64,000 bases of DNA, taken from contig NZ_JACGWT010000007.1 in the NCBI RefSeq assembly GCF_014137855.1, positions 31,148 through 95,147 on the forward strand, written 5' to 3'. A program made the translations under genes and the position numbers. The notes under the pieces were generated by a model. That model searched no databases. It was not told where the DNA came from and saw only the letters and a list, made by a program, of their open reading frames with translations. Within the stretch, counting starts at the first letter, position 1, and each line of letters starts with the position of its first letter. Source of the DNA: Microlunatus kandeliicorticis. GTDB lineage: Bacteria > Actinomycetota > Actinomycetes > Propionibacteriales > Propionibacteriaceae. This document shows positions 62,281 through 64,000 of the stretch, piece by piece.

Positions 62281-63079
62281 TCTCGAGCAGCGGCACCAGC
62301 AGGTCGGTGCGGTGGGTGGCCTGCATGTGGGTGGTGCCGGGCAGCACGGCCAGCTGTGCACCGGGGATGAGCTGGGTCATCAGCTCGCCGTGCGCGACGG
62401 TGACGAAGTCGTGGTCGCCCTGGACGACCAGCACCGGCGCGCTGATCCCGGCCAGCTGCTCGTCGCTCCAGCCGACCAGGTCGGCGTTCGAGGCGGACAG
62501 GGTGGCGAGGAAGTCGTCGAAGTGGTCGGGGTGCGGCGACAGCCGCCGGTAGGTCTGCTGCATGCCGGCGAAGTCGTCGGCCGTCGGCATCCGGGTCGAG
62601 GTGGCGAAGGCGGCCGAGTCGCTGAGGTCGGCGTGCATCCCGTCCGGCCGGACCGACCCGGAGATCGGGACCACCGACAGCAGCCGATCGCCGTGGCTGA
62701 CCGCGAGCTCGAGCGCGACCGCGGCCCCCATGCTGTGCCCGACGACGTGCGCGCGGTCGATGCCCAGGTGGTCGAGCAGGGCGACCACGTCGCCGGCCGA
62801 GGCGGCCGGGGTGACCGAACGTCCGGTGTCGTTGGTCCGGCCGTGCCCCTGCAGCTCGGGGGCGATCACCCGGTGCCGCCGCCGGAGCGCGGGGATCAGC
62901 TCGGCCCAGGCCAGGTCGATCGACAGCATCCCGCCGTGCAGCAGCACCACCGGTCCGCCGCTGGGGCGCTCGCCCGGCTCGCCCGTGGGTTCCCAGACGG
63001 CGTGGAACAGGTGCAGGTCGTCGAGGTCGAGGTAGCCGGTGCTGGTCGGCTCGGGCGTGGCGCTGGGCGTCGTGGTCAT
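62267..63079 (-). CDS. Alpha/beta-hydrolase
   Basis: A 270-residue alpha/beta-hydrolase. The oxyanion segment VVLLHGGML, nucleophile elbow VGHSMGAA (Ser), the acid in VLVVQGDHDFVT (Asp) and the His in GTTHMQATH complete the catalytic triad. It is likely an esterase or related hydrolase; substrate unknown. It converges with regX3, and its 3' end has been duplicated into four 16-bp tandem repeats. A 58-residue Pro-rich start precedes the core. Confidence 0.85.
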   Translation of the reverse strand: MTTTPSATPEPTSTGYLDLDDLHLFHAVWEPTGEPGERPSGGPVVLLHGGMLSIDLAWAELIPALRRRHRVIAPELQGHGRTNDTGRSVTPAASAGDVVALLDHLGIDRAHVVGHSMGAAVALELAVSHGDRLLSVVPISGSVRPDGMHADLSDSAAFATSTRMPTADDFAGMQQTYRRLSPHPDHFDDFLATLSASNADLVGWSDEQLAGISAPVLVVQGDHDFVTVAHGELMTQLIPGAQLAVLPGTTHMQATHRTDLLVPLLERFLD

Positions 63080-63142
63080 GTCGGGTGGGACCGCCGCCGG
63101 AGCAGGAAGTCATCGGGGTCCGGGGCGGCGTCGCGCGGCCGC

Positions 63143-63148
63143 TAGGGT
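63143..63148 (+). promoter_or_regulatory. -10 box of leaderless prs-like promoter
   Basis: TAGGGT, 7 nt, then GTG 63156. Confidence 0.5.
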
Positions 63149-63155
63149 GACCCGC

Positions 63156-64000
63156 GTGACCGGCGACATCACCGTGTTCTCGGGTTCGGCCCACCCTGCG
63201 TTCGCCGAGGAGATGTGCCAGATCCTCGGGGTCGAGCTCTCCCCGTCGCGGACCACCCGGTTCAGCAACGACTGTCTGCAGACCCAGCTGCGGGCCAACT
63301 GCCGCCAGCGCGACGTCTACATCGTCCAGCCGCTGGTGCAGCCGGTGCAGGAGAACCTGGTCGAGCTGTGCCTGATGCTCGACGCGGCCCGCGGCGCCTC
63401 GGCCGCGCACATCACCGCGGTCATCCCGCACTTCGCCTACGCGCGGTCGGACAAGAAGGACGCCCCCCGGATCTCGATCGGCGCCCGGCTGGTCGCCGAC
63501 ATGCTGGCCACCGCGGGTGCCAGCCGGGTCATCACCATGGCGATGCACTCCCCGCAGGTGCACGGCTTCTTCTCGGTCCCGGTCGACCACCTGAGCGCGG
63601 TCCGCGAACTGGCCGGGCACTTCGCCGGCCGCGACCTGTCCAACACCGTGGTGGTCTCGCCCGACCTCGGCAACGCCAAGGTCGCCTCGCAGCTGGCCCG
63701 GCTGCTCGGGACGCCGGTGGCGGCCGGGTCCAAGCGGCGGCTGGCCGACGACAAGGTGGTGATCGACAACATCGTCGGGGACGTGGCCGGCAAGGACGTC
63801 ATCGTGCTCGACGACGAGATCGCCAACGCGGGCACGATCGTCGAGATCCTGGCCCGGTTGCGCGCGGTGGGGGTCGGCTCGATCGCCATCGCCTGCACCC
63901 ACGGTCTGTTCACCGGGCCGGCCGTCGAGCGGCTCAAGCAGGAGCCGGGCGTGGACGAGATCGTCACCACCAACACCGTGCCGCTGCCGCCGGAGAGCAG
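63156..64000 (+). CDS. prs: Ribose-phosphate pyrophosphokinase (3' truncated by window)
   Basis: The first 281 residues of a PRPP synthetase-family protein, open at the window end. Present are SGSAHPAFAEEMCQILG, RDVYIVQPLVQPVQEN, the flexible-loop region YARSDKKDAPRISIGARLVADMLA and the PRPP-binding loop VIVLDDEIANAGT. The usual enzyme reads VDDMIDTAGT in that loop, so this is a variant subgroup, although other landmarks are canonical. It would make PRPP from ribose 5-phosphate and ATP. Start GTG 63156 follows TAGGGT by 7 nt. Confidence 0.88.
   Translation, partial: MTGDITVFSGSAHPAFAEEMCQILGVELSPSRTTRFSNDCLQTQLRANCRQRDVYIVQPLVQPVQENLVELCLMLDAARGASAAHITAVIPHFAYARSDKKDAPRISIGARLVADMLATAGASRVITMAMHSPQVHGFFSVPVDHLSAVRELAGHFAGRDLSNTVVVSPDLGNAKVASQLARLLGTPVAAGSKRRLADDKVVIDNIVGDVAGKDVIVLDDEIANAGTIVEILARLRAVGVGSIAIACTHGLFTGPAVERLKQEPGVDEIVTTNTVPLPPES

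Overview
The window reads as a chromosomal segment of a very high-GC actinobacterium. Mycothiol genes (a mycothione reductase and mshD), a SenX3-RegX3-type phosphate system, a GlnR-type regulator, many leaderless starts (TANNNT box followed by 6-7 nt and then ATG/GTG) and strong G/C-ending codon bias all point that way. Gene content (pst genes, ppk-mutT1, a GH65 phosphorylase, an Asp23/DUF6286/AmaP-like operon) and the dispersed 17-bp repeat CTTCGACAGGCTCAGCG fit a Propionibacteriales-like soil actinobacterium; genus is not assigned. No prophage, insertion sequence, CRISPR array, rRNA or tRNA was seen.

Layout. 1-9.6 kb: mycothione reductase tail, GH3 lipoprotein, DUF2510 protein, then the phosphate uptake genes with pstB divergent from pstS-pstC-pstA, and a one-piece ABC exporter. 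9.6-14.2 kb: a 28-bp repeat array, then mutT1, ppk and mshD. 14.3-18.5 kb: a small membrane protein, a CPBP protease with a two-component pair, and a DUF1361 protein. 18.6-20.8 kb: a phosphotransferase gene bracketed by two 45-bp hairpin repeats, then an Imm-5-like protein and a DUF805 protein. 20.9-23.7 kb: glnR, a MoaD-like protein, and a sulfur operon (rhodanese, DUF1416) preceded by a leaderless 30-codon leader peptide. 23.7-28.8 kb: a degenerate SF1 helicase-like protein, dtd, a VOC protein and a TrpB2-type synthase. 28.8-29.6 kb: a gene-free 107-bp repeat array. 29.6-34.7 kb: a dioxygenase/AraC pair, a PanE-like reductase, GNAT, a 33-residue membrane peptide, nitrobindin and YgfZ. 34.8-44.7 kb: stress-related genes (CsbD-like, Lys-rich coiled coil), asparaginase, a HAD-GH65 pair and an eight-gene Asp23 operon that carries its own ECF sigma factor and a zinc-finger/Asp23 fusion. 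44.7-52.4 kb: APC transporter, glycerophosphodiesterase, a flavin sugar-oxidase/TIM-barrel pair with a TetR regulator, an XRE-HbhA-like pair and an L,D-transpeptidase. 52.6-64 kb: typA, topoisomerase IB, GTPase, YbjN, PPOX, gpmA, phoU divergent from senX3-regX3, an alpha/beta hydrolase and the start of prs.

Two themes tie the genes together. The first is phosphate: pstSCAB, phoU-senX3-regX3, ppk, mutT1 and a glycerophosphodiesterase. Paired 11-nt GTTCACC PHO boxes sit at nearly the same distance from the -10 in front of both pstS and phoU. The second is envelope stress: the Asp23 operon and the distant CsbD-like gene share an identical GGAAAAA-N13-CGTGAC promoter motif. That spacing suits an ECF sigma factor, so the sigma gene inside the Asp23 operon is the obvious candidate driver. 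This self-contained sigma/zinc-finger/Asp23 circuit is the best candidate for an undescribed system here.
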